The notes: generated by a model from the letters alone, not told the origin. A stretch of DNA of 64,000 nt from Dermacoccus nishinomiyaensis (GCF_900447535.1 NZ_UFXX01000001.1:1550001-1614000); one strand, 5' to 3'; counted from the stretch's first letter, positions 26,363-36,386 are shown. Translations and numbers: made by a program.

Positions 26363-27730
26363 ATGACCACGGACGTCGACGCGCTGCTCACCCTCGACGC
26401 CGCCCACGTGTGGCACCCCTACGCGAGTGCCACGGCAGGAGTACCGCCCCACGTCGTCGAGTCTGCCTCCGGCGTGCGGCTGCGTCTCGTCGAGACCGAC
26501 GGAACGCGCCGCGACGTCATCGACGCGATGAGCTCGTGGTGGTGCGCCGTGCACGGCTACGGCGTGCCGGAGCTCGATGCGGCTGCCACGGGGCAGCTAC
26601 AGCGCATGTCGCACGTCATGTTCGGCGGTTTGACGCACGAACCCGCGATCCGGCTCGCCGAGCGCCTCGTCGCGATGGCGCCGCACCCACAGCCGGAACG
26701 TGCGGCGTTGAACCGAGTGTTCCTCGCCGATTCGGGCTCCGTCAGCGTCGAGGTGGCAATGAAGATGGCGCTGCAGTGCTTCGCCGCCGACAACCGGCCA
26801 CGGCGTCGCATCCTCACCGTCCGCGGCGGCTACCACGGCGACACGTTGCACCCGATGAGCGTCTGCGACCCCGACGGCGGTATGCACACGCTCTGGCGCG
26901 GCACACTGCCCGAGCAGATCTTCGCGCCGCTGCCGCCCGCACCCGCGGACCCGTCTTCCGGCCTCGTCGCTGACGCGGGCGAGATGGCCGCGTGGAAGGA
27001 CGAGACCGCGCGCTTGTTCGCCGAGCACGCCGACGACATCGCCGCCGTCATCCTCGAACCCCTGCTGCAGGGCGCCGGCGGCATGCGGATCCACGACCCG
27101 GAGTGCGTGCGATTCCTCGCCGAACTCGCCCGTGAGCACGGGGCGCTCGTCATCTTCGACGAGATCGCCACCGGTTTCGGACGCACCGGCACCCTCTGGG
27201 CGGCCGAACGCGTCGGCGTCACACCCGACATCATGTGCGTCGGCAAGGCGTTGACCGGTGGGTACCTGACACTCGCCGCAACGCTGTGCAGCGACGAGGT
27301 GGCCCAGCGCATCAGCGATCGCACGGGCGCTGTCATGCACGGCCCGACATTCATGGGTAACCCCCTCGCGTGCGCCGTCGCACTTGCGAGCCTCGACCTG
27401 CTCGACGCCGAACGCCTCACGCGCGCAGCACAGTTCGAGGGCGCCCTCGAGGCCGGGCTCGGGCCGCTGCGCAGCATCGCGGGTGTGAAGGACGTCCGCG
27501 TCATCGGTGCGGTCGGCGTCGTCGAGTTGGAGGGCGACGTCGACATGACGCGCGCTACTGAGGCGGCACTGGCCGAAGGCGTCTGGATCCGCCCGTTCCG
27601 TGGGCTCATCTACACGATGCCGCCGTACGTGTGCACCGACGATGATCTCGCGACGATCATGCGCGGCGTCACGGCCGCAGTGCGGGCGAGCGTCGACGCC
27701 GGCTGCCGAGCTAGCGAGGAGTCGCGATGA
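26363..27730 (+). CDS. bioA: Adenosylmethionine-8-amino-7-oxononanoate aminotransferase
   Basis: 455 residues. Class III PLP aminotransferase that converts KAPA to DAPA with SAM as amino donor. [14 protein letters not shown] near residue 60 is diagnostic for Bio[14 protein letters not shown] binds PLP, and the Schiff-base lysine is in C-V-G-K-A-L-T-G-G. First gene of a run of five overlapping genes; its TGA overlaps the bioF ATG. Confidence 0.96.
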   Translation: MTTDVDALLTLDAAHVWHPYASATAGVPPHVVESASGVRLRLVETDGTRRDVIDAMSSWWCAVHGYGVPELDAAATGQLQRMSHVMFGGLTHEPAIRLAERLVAMAPHPQPERAALNRVFLADSGSVSVEVAMKMALQCFAADNRPRRRILTVRGGYHGDTLHPMSVCDPDGGMHTLWRGTLPEQIFAPLPPAPADPSSGLVADAGEMAAWKDETARLFAEHADDIAAVILEPLLQGAGGMRIHDPECVRFLAELAREHGALVIFDEIATGFGRTGTLWAAERVGVTPDIMCVGKALTGGYLTLAATLCSDEVAQRISDRTGAVMHGPTFMGNPLACAVALASLDLLDAERLTRAAQFEGALEAGLGPLRSIAGVKDVRVIGAVGVVELEGDVDMTRATEAALAEGVWIRPFRGLIYTMPPYVCTDDDLATIMRGVTAAVRASVDAGCRASEESR

Positions 27731-29061
27731 GCAGGCCTGACGGAATGGAGCCCGAAGCCTCGACGGACGGCACAGCCGTGCCACGCGGGGGCCTTGACGC
27801 GGGCGCCTCAGCCCCAGCGGATGCGACCGTCCGCGGCGGTCAGGTCGATCAATACGCCGTCTTCCTGCGCGACGCCGCACAGCGCCGCGAAGAGCTGGGC
27901 CTCACCCGCACGGCCGTCGACGACCAGCTCGACGACGTCCGCATCGACCTCGCCGGCAACGACTACCTCGCGCTGCGGCGACACCCTGACGTCATCGCCG
28001 CAGCCGTCGCCGCGCTCCAGGACGACGGTGCGGGCGCCGGTGCGAGCCGCCTCGTGACGGGCACGCATGCCTCGCACGTCACACTCGAACGCGAACTCGC
28101 CGCGCACCTGGGGCATGAGGCCGCACTCGTGTTCTCCACGGGCTACCACGCCAATCTCTCCCTCATGACGGCCCTCGGCACGGCTGACACGGTCATCATC
28201 AGCGACGCGCACAACCACGCGAGCCTCATCGACGGGATGCGGCTCGCGAAGGCGCGCGTCGCCGTCACTCCGCACCTCGACGTGGCCGCGGTCCGCGACG
28301 AGCTCGCCGAACGCACCGAGCCGCGCGCCGTCATCGTCGTCGAGTCGATCTTCTCGGTGCTCGGGGATGCTGCCCCGCTGCGCGAACTGCTCGACCTCGC
28401 GATCGAGCACGATGCGCTCCTGGTCGTCGACGAGGCACACGGCCTCGGAGTCATCGGCGAGCGGGGCGAAGGCCTTGTGCGGGCGCTCGGTCTGCTCGAT
28501 CGCCCGGGCCGCGAGCGCATCATCACGACTGTGACGTTGTCGAAATCCCTCGCCGCCCAGGGCGGCGCGGTCCTCGGCTCGGCCGCGCTGCGCGAGCATC
28601 TCGTCAACACGGCACGCCCGTTCATCTTCGACACCGGCCTGGCTCCCGCGTCAGCCGGAGCCGCGCTGGGTGCTCTGCGCCAGCTCGTCGCGCGACCCGA
28701 ACTCGCCGCACGCACCCGAGAGGTCGCAGCACGACTGGCCGACATCGTCGGCGTCGAGGCGCCTGCGGGCGCCGTCCTCAGCGTTCCCATGCCGTCACCG
28801 CGCAGTGCCGTGTCCGCCGTCGACGCTGCCCGACGAGAGGGCCTGCGCATCGGCTGCTTCCGCCCACCGAGCACACCCGACGGCATCTCGCGCCTACGCC
28901 TGACGGCCAACGCCGGTATCACTGACGACGACCTCGCAGACGTCGAACGCATCATGCACGGCGTGCTTCGCGAGACGTCGCACGAACGAGCCGGCAGCTC
29001 GGAGTCGCCGCGACCTGCTGCCGGCCCGCCCGCTTCCCCACCTCTCGAGGAGATCGCATGA
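27727..29061 (+). CDS. bioF: 8-amino-7-oxononanoate synthase
   Basis: 444 residues. PLP enzyme condensing pimeloyl-thioester with alanine to KAPA. Motifs: G-N-D-Y-L-A-L near the start of the fold, [17 protein letters not shown] and the PLP lysine in [11 protein letters not shown]. The first ~40 residues and last ~25 are low-complexity extensions not needed by the family, so a later start is possible, but the ATGA overlap with bioA favours this one. It overlaps bioD by 4 nt. Confidence 0.95.
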   Translation: MSRPDGMEPEASTDGTAVPRGGLDAGASAPADATVRGGQVDQYAVFLRDAAQRREELGLTRTAVDDQLDDVRIDLAGNDYLALRRHPDVIAAAVAALQDDGAGAGASRLVTGTHASHVTLERELAAHLGHEAALVFSTGYHANLSLMTALGTADTVIISDAHNHASLIDGMRLAKARVAVTPHLDVAAVRDELAERTEPRAVIVVESIFSVLGDAAPLRELLDLAIEHDALLVVDEAHGLGVIGERGEGLVRALGLLDRPGRERIITTVTLSKSLAAQGGAVLGSAALREHLVNTARPFIFDTGLAPASAGAALGALRQLVARPELAARTREVAARLADIVGVEAPAGAVLSVPMPSPRSAVSAVDAARREGLRIGCFRPPSTPDGISRLRLTANAGITDDDLADVERIMHGVLRETSHERAGSSESPRPAAGPPASPPLEEIA

Positions 29062-29780
29062 CCGCGCCCATCCTGCTCGTCACCGGCACCGACACCGAGG
29101 TCGGCAAGACGGTGACGACGGCCGCCATCGCCGCGGCTCTCATCGCTCAGGGCATGCACGTGGCCGTCGTCAAACCCACGCAGACGGGTCTCGCGCCGGG
29201 CGAGGCCGGCGACGTCGACGAGGTGGCGCGTCTTGTCGGTGATCTGGGTGGCGACGACGCGGCCACGGGCTCGCTCACGACGCACGAGTTCGTCCGGCTG
29301 CCCGACCCGCTCGCCCCCGATTCCGCAGCTCGGCTGGCCCAGGTGACGCTGCCGACGGTCGCCGAGCACGCTCGTCGCGTCCTCGAGATCGCCGAGAGGG
29401 ACGACGTCGACACCGTCATCGTCGAAGGTGCCGGGGGGCTGCTCGTGCACCTTGACGGCGAGGGCAACACCCTGGCCGACCTTGGAATCGCGTTGCGCGA
29501 CGCCGGCGCTCGCGCCGGTTTCGTCCTCGTCGTCGCCTCGCGCCTGGGCACCCTCAACGTCACGGCGCTGACCGCCGAGGCGCTCGCTCGCCGCGAGCTC
29601 GACCTCATCGGGTACGTCGTCGGCAGCTACCCGAGCGAGCCCGATCTCGCCGAGCGCACCAACATCGACGACCTGCCCACCGCGGCCGGCACCCAGCCCC
29701 TCGGCCGCATCCCGACCGGCGCGGCTAGCCTGGAGCCTGCCGAATTCCGCACGCACGCAACAGAATGGGTGCATCTGTGA
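29058..29780 (+). CDS. bioD: ATP-dependent dethiobiotin synthetase
   Basis: 240 residues. Closes the ureido ring of DAPA using ATP and CO2. The P-loop is G-T-D-T-E-V-G-K-T at the N-terminus, with K-P-T-Q-T-G just after and E-G-A-G-G-L-L-V as the second signature. It overlaps bioF by 4 nt (ATGA), and its stop TGA shares one base with the galT ATG. Confidence 0.96.
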   Translation: MTAPILLVTGTDTEVGKTVTTAAIAAALIAQGMHVAVVKPTQTGLAPGEAGDVDEVARLVGDLGGDDAATGSLTTHEFVRLPDPLAPDSAARLAQVTLPTVAEHARRVLEIAERDDVDTVIVEGAGGLLVHLDGEGNTLADLGIALRDAGARAGFVLVVASRLGTLNVTALTAEALARRELDLIGYVVGSYPSEPDLAERTNIDDLPTAAGTQPLGRIPTGAASLEPAEFRTHATEWVHL

Positions 29781-30907
29781 TGTTCCGAACCGACGGCCGT
29801 CTCGCTGACGGCCGCACGATCCGCTGGTACGACCGCACCGCGGGCCGTGAGCCGAGCCCCGACACCCGCGACCTGCCGACGACGACCCCGATGTCGCAGA
29901 TCCGTCGCGATCCACTGACCGGCGAACGGATCGTGCTCGCCGCGCACCGGCAGAACCGCACGTTCATGCCGCCCGCCGACGAGTGCCCCCTGTGCCCCAG
30001 TCGCGACGGATACGCGAGCGAGGTGCCGTCCGACTCGTACGAGGTCGCCGTGTTCGACAACCGCTTCCCGGCACTGTCGGACGCGGTCGTCGACGTCCCG
30101 ACCGAGGACGACCCGCTGTTCGCCTCGGCTCCCGCGCACGGCACGTGCGAGGTGGTGTGCTTCAGCGAACGACACGACGCGTCGTTCAAGGATCTCGGCC
30201 TCGAGCAGGCGCGCCTCGTCGTCGACGCGTGGGCCGACCGCACGCGCGAGCTGTCCGCGCGCGACAGCGTCGAGTACGTCTATCCGTTCGAGAACCGCGG
30301 CGTCGAGATCGGGGTGACGCTGCCACACCCGCACGGGCAGATCTACGCGTTCGGGTTCGTGCCGCCACGCGCGGCGACGGAGTTGGCGCGCGCCCGCGCC
30401 CACCATGACGCGACGGGGCGCAACCTGTTCGGCGACGTCATCGCCCGCGAACTCGCCGACGGCGCCCGCATCGTCGCCGAGAACGACACCTGGGTGGCGT
30501 TCGTGCCGTTCGCGGCGCGCTGGCCCGTCGAGGTGCACCTGTATCCGCGGACGCAGGTGGCCGACCTTGCGGCCCTCGACGACGCCCAGCGCGACGGGCT
30601 CGCGGCGCTGTACCGCGACGTCCTCACCCGCTTCGATGCCCTCTACGACGCGCCGCTGCCGTACATCTCGGCGTGGCAGCAGGCGCCGGCCAAGGCCGAT
30701 CACCCGGACCGCGAGCTCGCGTGGCTGCACGTCGAGCTGTTCTCTATTCGTCGCAGCGCCGACAAGCTGAAGTACCTCGCCGGCACCGAGTCGGGGCAGG
30801 GTGCGTTCAGCAACGACGTCTCCCCCGAAGCTGTCGCACAGCGCCTGCGTGAGGTGGCAGACGCGTTCGACGGCGGCTCAGGCCGCGAAGTGGGTGAGTC
30901 GTCATGA
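29780..30907 (+). CDS. galT: Galactose-1-phosphate uridylyltransferase
   Basis: 375 residues from ATG 29780 (TGATG overlap with bioD); a frame start 15 bp earlier is possible. Leloir pathway enzyme exchanging UMP between UDP-glucose and Gal-1-P. The nucleophile H185 is in H183-P-H-G-Q-I-Y-A. Zn-site cysteines C-P-L-C-P appear early. It overlaps galK by 4 nt. The placement directly behind bioD is unusual and suggests co-transcription with the biotin genes. No galE lies nearby. Confidence 0.95.
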   Translation: MFRTDGRLADGRTIRWYDRTAGREPSPDTRDLPTTTPMSQIRRDPLTGERIVLAAHRQNRTFMPPADECPLCPSRDGYASEVPSDSYEVAVFDNRFPALSDAVVDVPTEDDPLFASAPAHGTCEVVCFSERHDASFKDLGLEQARLVVDAWADRTRELSARDSVEYVYPFENRGVEIGVTLPHPHGQIYAFGFVPPRAATELARARAHHDATGRNLFGDVIARELADGARIVAENDTWVAFVPFAARWPVEVHLYPRTQVADLAALDDAQRDGLAALYRDVLTRFDALYDAPLPYISAWQQAPAKADHPDRELAWLHVELFSIRRSADKLKYLAGTESGQGAFSNDVSPEAVAQRLREVADAFDGGSGREVGESS

Positions 30908-32109
30908 CGACGCCGACCTCGACGCAGCGTCGCCTGCTCGACGACGCGAGCTCCCTGTTCGATCGCGAGTTCGGCTCGGACGCAGGCGAACCCGACGGTG
31001 CGTGGTGGGCGCCGGGCCGCGTCAACATCATCGGTGAGCACACCGATTACAACGGTGGCTACGTCCTACCCATCGCCCTGCCGACGGGTACGGTTGCCGT
31101 CGCACGTCGGCGCGACGACGATCTCGTGCGCCTCGCCTCTGAAGGCAAGCGTGTCGAGGTGCGTCTCGGCGAGGTGTCGCGGGAGGCGGGCCTCGGATGG
31201 GCGTCCTACGCCGCCGGCGTGGGATGGGCCGCCCGTCGCGACGGCCTCGACGTGCCGGGGCTCGACATCGCGTTCGCGGCCGACGTACCGCGCGGCGCCG
31301 GGTTGTCGTCGTCGGCGTCCTTGAGTTGTGCGACGGCGTCGGCGTGGAACGACCTCGCCGGCTGGGGGCTCGACGGGTCGGGCATCGCCAGGCTCGGGCG
31401 CCTCGCCGAGAACGAGATCGCGGGAGCACCGACCGGAACGATGGATCAGCTCGCGTCTGTGCTCTGCGAACCGGGGAACGCGCTGCGACTCGACACGCTG
31501 ACGAACGAGACGATGCAGGTGCCGTTCGACCTCGCCGACGCGGGCCTCGCGCTGCTCGTCGTCAACTCGCACGCGCCGCACGAGCTCGTCGACGGTGCGT
31601 ACGGCGAGCGCCGCCGCGCGTGTGAGGAGGCCGCCGACGCCCTGGGCATCGCCCGCGGGCGACTGTGCGCCGAGATCGACGGACGCGACGTCGACGCCGT
31701 CGATGCGCGTCTCGCCGGGCTGCCCGACGTGCCGCGCCGCCGCGCGCGCCACGTCATCACCGACTCCGCGCGGGTCCTCGCCGTCGACGCTCTCCTGACC
31801 GGTGGCGTGACGCGGGACAAAGCGCCTGACGTCGGGGCGCTGCTCACGGCGTCACACGTCAGCATGCGCGACGATTTCGAGATCACCGTCCCGGCCGTCG
31901 ACACGCTCGCCGCCGCACTCGTCGCCGGTGGCGCGTACGGCGCACGCATGACGGGCGGGGGTTTCGGCGGGTGCGTCATCGCGCTCGTCGACGTCGAAGG
32001 CGTCGATGATGCCGTCGCGGCCGCTCGACGCGCGGCGCACGACGGCGGCTTCCCCGAGCCGGAGCCCTTCGTCGCGCTTGCGAGCGCGGGGGCGCATCGG
32101 CTCGTCTGA
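30904..32109 (+). CDS. galK: Galactokinase
   Basis: 401 residues, GHMP kinase. The galactokinase signature G-R-V-N-I-I-G-E-H-T-D-Y-N-G-G-Y is near residue 40, the ATP-binding P-R-G-A-G-L-S-S-S-A-S near 130, and the third GHMP motif T-G-G-G-F-G-G-C-V near the C-terminus. ATGA overlap with galT. Last gene of the bioA-F-D-galT-K run; a hairpin terminator lies 220 bp downstream. Confidence 0.96.
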   Translation: MTTPTSTQRRLLDDASSLFDREFGSDAGEPDGAWWAPGRVNIIGEHTDYNGGYVLPIALPTGTVAVARRRDDDLVRLASEGKRVEVRLGEVSREAGLGWASYAAGVGWAARRDGLDVPGLDIAFAADVPRGAGLSSSASLSCATASAWNDLAGWGLDGSGIARLGRLAENEIAGAPTGTMDQLASVLCEPGNALRLDTLTNETMQVPFDLADAGLALLVVNSHAPHELVDGAYGERRRACEEAADALGIARGRLCAEIDGRDVDAVDARLAGLPDVPRRRARHVITDSARVLAVDALLTGGVTRDKAPDVGALLTASHVSMRDDFEITVPAVDTLAAALVAGGAYGARMTGGGFGGCVIALVDVEGVDDAVAAARRAAHDGGFPEPEPFVALASAGAHRLV

Positions 32110-32479
32110 GCGACCTGGTCGCAGTGACTCGACGATCGGCGGTCCAGGCTGATCGACGGGTGCCACAGGTGCTACCCGTCGCGCCCGTCGCGAACGCAGT
32201 TCTCCACGCTCGGCGCACACCGAACGGTGGGGGCCAGCCTCGCGGCGTCGACCGGCGGTGTGCTGCGCGATGGTGTCGAGCCCGTCGACCGAATCCTGAG
32301 GTATCTCGGGGCCGTTGTAGGCGAGGCCTGTCGGCGCCTCATGCGCGAGGCGCCGACGCACCGCGGACAAGATGCGATTCCCGGCAGGCCCGGAACCGCG
32401 CAGTTATCAGCGTCACGTGATTGGCTGGGAACGTCACCGAGCGAGGCCGGCTGGCCTCACCGCGACCGAAGGAGTCGTC
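32110..32479. other. Intergenic region after galK
   Basis: 370 bp with no convincing gene: the open frames across it have no recognisable motifs and lack ribosome sites. It holds one strong hairpin (32330-32357) and a GAAGGAG ribosome site for the VOC gene at its right end. Confidence 0.6.
32330..32357 (+). terminator. Hairpin terminator in the galK-VOC gap
   Basis: 11-bp perfect inverted repeat (32330-32340 with 32347-32357) with a 6-nt loop. It is far (220 nt) from the galK stop and 120 nt before the next gene. Confidence 0.65.
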
Positions 32480-33268
32480 ATGCCAACCCGCACCACGAAC
32501 TGGCCCGCCGGCACGCCCAACTGGGTCGACTGCAGCTTCGACCACATGCACCGAGCGAAGGATTTCTACGCCAAGCTGTTCGGCTGGGAGATCCGCGAGG
32601 GCGGTGACGACATGGGCGGCTACGCCGTCGGGCTCAAGCATCACCACGCTGCTGCCGGGCTGGCGCCGCGCATGCAGCCCGACGTTCCGAGCGCGTGGTC
32701 CACGTTCTTCGCGAGCGACGACGTCGACGCGACCGCTGGCGCCATCCGCGACGCCGGCGGCCGCACGCTCGTCGAGCCGATGGACGTGCCGAACACAGGA
32801 CGCATGGCGTTCTTCCAGGATCCCGAGGGGGCCGCGTTCGGTGTCTGGCAGGGCGGCGAGCACCCCGGGTTCGGCATCTTCAACGAGCCCGGTTCCGTGG
32901 GCTGGAACGACCTCATGACGCGCGACCTCGAGGGCGCGAAGTCGTTCTACGGCAAGGTTTTCGGCTTCTCCTACGAGGAGATGGGCACCGACTACGTCAC
33001 GATCAAGCGCGCGAGCGACGGCGAGGTCGTCGCGGGCATGCACCTCGCGACGCAGCTGCCCGACGACGTTCCCGCGAACTGGTTGACGCACTTCGTCGTC
33101 GCCGACCGCGACTCCACCGTCGCCACCGTCGAAGAGCTCGACGGCGAGGTGCTCATGAGCTTCGACACCCCGTTCGGGCCGGAGGCGACGATTCGCGGGC
33201 CCGAGGGTGAGACCTTCAACGTCATCGCTTTCTCACCCGAGGCCGAGAACGGTCGAGACGCCGAGTGA
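32480..33268 (+). CDS. VOC (glyoxalase/bleomycin resistance-like) protein, two domains
   Basis: 262 residues from ATG 32480, preceded by GAAGGAG; the longer frame from 32372 has no ribosome site. Two VOC domains: the first begins N-W-V-D-C-S-F-D-H (residues 10-125), the second V-G-W-N-D-L-M-T-R-D (135-250). Each has A-K-D/S-F-Y-x-K-L/V-F-G-W/F and the beta-alpha-beta-beta-beta repeats. The first domain lacks a full set of metal-binding His/Glu. Two-domain VOC proteins of this kind are common in actinobacteria and mostly of unknown substrate. Confidence 0.8.
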   Translation: MPTRTTNWPAGTPNWVDCSFDHMHRAKDFYAKLFGWEIREGGDDMGGYAVGLKHHHAAAGLAPRMQPDVPSAWSTFFASDDVDATAGAIRDAGGRTLVEPMDVPNTGRMAFFQDPEGAAFGVWQGGEHPGFGIFNEPGSVGWNDLMTRDLEGAKSFYGKVFGFSYEEMGTDYVTIKRASDGEVVAGMHLATQLPDDVPANWLTHFVVADRDSTVATVEELDGEVLMSFDTPFGPEATIRGPEGETFNVIAFSPEAENGRDAE

Positions 33269-33407
33269 CGAGCGGGTGAGGTAAGCCAGCCCTGACCCAG
33301 GAAAATCCCGGGTACTTGTCAGGTCTGCCGGTTACGGACGAGAGCCTTCTCCTAGGTGGATGCGGTTTGCTGTGGGGACACTGCTCCATCCCACGCGAAG
33401 GACCATC

Positions 33408-33822
33408 ATGACGAGCTCCACGCCCGCGAATTCCTTAGCCGCGACGGCACCCACTCGTACGTTCGCAGCACTCGTCGGCGTCGCTCGCCGTGCTGCTGCA
33501 GGGCCTGTGGGCCGGATTGTTCATGTCGACGCCCGACACCGACCCTGAAAAGACGCCCTGGCTCGAGGTCCATTCGTGGTGCGGGAAGGCCGCCATCGGG
33601 TTCGCGCTCCTCGCCACGGTGTGGGCGTTCCTGAAGCTGCGTGAACGCACCGACCTGACCTTCGGCGCGCTGGCGTTGACGGTGCTGTTGATCCTCGAGG
33701 CCTATCTCGGGGGGCTCATCGTGGACGAGGGCAAGGACGTCATGGCCGCCGTCCACGTCCCGCTGGCGATGGCGCTCATGGGCCTGGCGGTGTGGCTCCC
33801 GCTGCGGGCCCGAAAGCGCTGA
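33408..33822 (+). pseudogene. Small four-helix membrane protein, apparently frameshifted
   Basis: ATG 33408 opens a frame (M-T-S-S-T-P-A-N-S-L) up to about T-F-A-A-L-V-G; the helix that should follow (A-S-L-A-V-L-L-Q-G-L-W-A-G-L-F-M) is in another frame starting near 33474 and runs to TGA 33822. One extra base (or two missing) around 33470-33476 would join them into a ~135-residue, four-helix protein with histidines in helices two and four, like DUF6220-type proteins. If GTG 33490 were used instead, a 110-residue protein lacking most of helix one would result. Sequencing error cannot be excluded. Confidence 0.55.
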
Positions 33823-33834
33823 CTCCACCGTGAG

Positions 33835-33871
33835 GACGAGCCTCGGATGCGACACGCGTCCGGGGCTCGTC
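33835..33871 (+). terminator. Hairpin before purB
   Basis: GACGAGCC (33835-33842) pairs with GGCTCGTC (33864-33871), with a further short inner stem, followed by a TTT. It ends 18 bp before the purB ATG, so it both terminates the upstream unit and borders the purB promoter. Confidence 0.6.
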
Positions 33872-33889
33872 GTTTGGAACAATGGGTGC

Positions 33890-35311
33890 ATGCACAGCCT
33901 CGCCGACACCCAGCCCGCCATCGCCCTCGGAGCCCTCGACGGCCGCTACCGCGGCGCCGTCGCCCCGCTCGTCGACCACCTGTCGGAGGCCGCGCTCAAC
34001 CGGATGCGCGTCCACGTCGAGGTCGAGTGGCTCATCCACCTCACCGACGCCGGCATTCTCGACGGCGTGCGCGCGCTGGACGACGGCGAGAAGGAGGCGC
34101 TGCGCGACGTCGTCGAGGAGTTCGACGGTGACGACATCGCCGAACTAGCCGAGATCGAACGCGAGACGGTGCACGACGTCAAGGCAGTCGAGTACTACCT
34201 CAAGCGCCGCCTCACGCAGATCGTGGCCGACGCTGGCCACGACGACGCCGAGCAGCTCTCGGAACTCATCCACTTCTGCTGCACGAGCGAGGACATCAAC
34301 AACCTCAGCTACGCCCTCATGGTGCAGCGTGCGACGCAGCAGGTGTGGCTGCCGAAGGCGACGACGCTCGTCGAGCAGGTCGCGACGATGGCCCGCGACA
34401 TGCGGGACGTGCCGCTGCTCGCGCACACGCACGGCCAGCCGGCGACGCCGACGACCATGGGCAAGGAATTCGCCGTGCTCGCGCACCGCCTCGGCCGACA
34501 GCTGCGCCGCATCGAGGCCCAGGAGTTCCTCGGCAAGCTCAACGGCGCCACCGGCACGTTCGGCGCGCACACCGCCGCCGTGCCGAGCGCCGACTGGCCG
34601 GCGCTGAGCCAGAGCTTCGTCGAGGGCCTGGGCCTCACGTGGAACCCGCTCACGACGCAGATCGAGAGCCACGACTGGCAGGCCGAGCTGTACGCCGACA
34701 TGGCGCGCTTCAACCGCATCCTGCACAACCTGTGCACCGACGTGTGGACCTACATCTCGATGGGCTACTTCGCGCAGGTGCGCGGCCAGGGCACCGTCGG
34801 ATCGTCGACGATGCCGCACAAGGTGAACCCGATCCGCTTCGAGAACGCGGAGGCGAACCTCGAGGTCAGCTCGGCGCTGCTCGACGTCCTCGGCTCGACC
34901 CTCGTCACGTCGCGCCTGCAGCGCGACCTCACGGATTCCTCGATGCAGCGCAACATCGGCACCGCATTCGGGCACTCGGTGCTGGCCATGGACAACGTCG
35001 CGCGGGGCCTCGGCGGTCTCGACCCCGTGCCGGCCGCCATGGCCAAGGACCTCGAAGCCAACTGGGAGGTGCTCGGCGAGCCGATCCAGACGGCGATGCG
35101 CGCGCTCGGCGCCCAGGGCGTGCCGGGGATGGAGCAGCCCTACGAGCGCCTCAAGGAACTGACGCGCGGACGCCGCATCACCGGCGACGACCTGCGCGAG
35201 TTCGTGCGCGGCCTCGGCCTGCCCGCCGACGTCGAAGCACGCTTCGTCGAGATGACGCCCGCGACGTACGTCGGCATCGCTCCGCAGCTGGTCGACTTCC
35301 TCGAGGTCTGA
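33890..35311 (+). CDS. purB: Adenylosuccinate lyase
   Basis: 473 residues from ATG 33890; no ribosome site, but an AACAAT box lies 6 nt upstream, suggesting a leaderless start. The fumarase/lyase superfamily signature G-S-S-T-M-P-H-K-V-N-P-I is at about residues 304-315, with T-S-E-D-I-N-N and H-T-H-G-Q-P-A-T-P upstream as catalytic segments. Cleaves adenylosuccinate and SAICAR in purine synthesis. It stands alone, followed by three tandem hairpin repeats. Confidence 0.95.
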   Translation: MHSLADTQPAIALGALDGRYRGAVAPLVDHLSEAALNRMRVHVEVEWLIHLTDAGILDGVRALDDGEKEALRDVVEEFDGDDIAELAEIERETVHDVKAVEYYLKRRLTQIVADAGHDDAEQLSELIHFCCTSEDINNLSYALMVQRATQQVWLPKATTLVEQVATMARDMRDVPLLAHTHGQPATPTTMGKEFAVLAHRLGRQLRRIEAQEFLGKLNGATGTFGAHTAAVPSADWPALSQSFVEGLGLTWNPLTTQIESHDWQAELYADMARFNRILHNLCTDVWTYISMGYFAQVRGQGTVGSSTMPHKVNPIRFENAEANLEVSSALLDVLGSTLVTSRLQRDLTDSSMQRNIGTAFGHSVLAMDNVARGLGGLDPVPAAMAKDLEANWEVLGEPIQTAMRALGAQGVPGMEQPYERLKELTRGRRITGDDLREFVRGLGLPADVEARFVEMTPATYVGIAPQLVDFLEV

Positions 35312-35404
35312 CACCCAGCGGATCATTTCGACGCCTGACGTGCACTGGCCTGCGACGGACGCTCGTGCGCCCCTTGGCGATCTGCTGAAGCCCGCGGCTG
35401 CCTC

Positions 35405-35546
35405 GCTGAGAGCTGAGATCCTGCATGGTGGGGCCTCAAGCTCTCAACGCGGCTGTTGGGGGCTGAAATCCCGCAATGCGGAGTTTCAGACCTCACCAGA
35501 TGCGTTGAGGGCCGAAACTCTGGACTGCAGAGTTTCGGCCCTCGAC
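35405..35546. repeat. Three tandem diverged ~43-nt palindromic repeats
   Basis: Units start at 35405, 35455 and 35504 (period about 50 bp) and align base for base without gaps over ~43 nt. Each folds on itself; the third is a perfect 16-bp hairpin (35507-35522 with 35528-35543, 5-nt loop), the second has two short paired blocks (CTGAAA/TTTCAG and CCGCA/TGCGG), and the first is the most worn. They lie between the convergent ends of purB and a VOC gene. Confidence 0.85.
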
Positions 35547-35575
35547 GTCAGGACGGAACGCCGCCCCTCAAATCA

Positions 35576-36229
35576 TCAGATCGTGACGTCGCCCTTGGCG
35601 GTCGCGAACGTCACCGACAGCACCGACGGGGTGCCGTGCGGCGCGACGAACTGGAAGTCGATGTCGGGCTCCCAGTCCTCGCGGTCGACGCCGGGTTCGC
35701 CCGTCAGGCCGAGCCATTCGCGCACGCGCTCGGGCGCGCCGGCAAGCATGATGCCCTTGAGCGCGACGTCCGTGGCGCCGTCCTTCGACGGGTGCTGCGC
35801 GGGATCGTCCCAGTGGATGAAGTACGGCAGCTGCGGGTCGACGACGAGGTCGCTGACGCCGATCTGCTGCCACGTGATCTCCGCGCCGTCGGGGCGGTGA
35901 CGGCGACCTTCCGTGGTGGGGCGGCCGAGCTTGGCGACGGGGCCGCTCATGTCGTCGAGTTCGACGACCCAGCCGACCCAACCGCCGCCGTTGGCGGAGC
36001 GAGCCTTGACGGCCTGACCGAACGGCATCTTGTCGACGCTCGGGTGCTCCAGCGCTTCGACGACCTCGACGAAACGCCCCTGCCTCAGCGGCAGGATCAT
36101 GTTGCGCGTCCCGAAGCGCGGGTGCACGCCGCCGTCACGCACCTCGATGCCGAGCTGCTGCGAGAGGCGCTCGGCTGTGGCCTGCAGGCCGTCATTCTCG
36201 GCCGCATACATCACGTGGTCAATCCGCAT
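35576..36229 (-). CDS. VOC family / glyoxalase-like protein
   Basis: 217 residues from ATG 36229; a 7-residue extension is possible. R-I-D-H-V-M-Y-A at the N-terminus is the opening strand and first metal-ligand position of glyoxalase-like domain proteins. R-F-V-E-V-V-E-A-L and a distal beta region (I-D-F-Q-F-V-A-P-H) follow. No ribosome site is seen; CACAGT lies 6 nt before ATG. Substrate unknown. Its 3' end faces purB across the palindromic repeats. Confidence 0.75.
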   Translation of the reverse strand: MRIDHVMYAAENDGLQATAERLSQQLGIEVRDGGVHPRFGTRNMILPLRQGRFVEVVEALEHPSVDKMPFGQAVKARSANGGGWVGWVVELDDMSGPVAKLGRPTTEGRRHRPDGAEITWQQIGVSDLVVDPQLPYFIHWDDPAQHPSKDGATDVALKGIMLAGAPERVREWLGLTGEPGVDREDWEPDIDFQFVAPHGTPSVLSVTFATAKGDVTI

Positions 36230-36386
36230 GGAGACACTGTGCCACGTCACCCAACACAGCTTGTAATCAGGGTCACGTCTCGGCGACGCGGGGCCGCGTC
36301 ACCGGCTGGCGCCCCGGTGCGGACGGGTGGCGGGGGGCACCTCGCTCGCGGCGCCGGGTCACCTGAGTGCGTCGGGTGGCCGCTCG

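Noticed and set aside
32110-32479. Hidden gene between galK and the VOC gene
   Set aside because: Short open frames on both strands have no ribosome sites or recognisable motifs.
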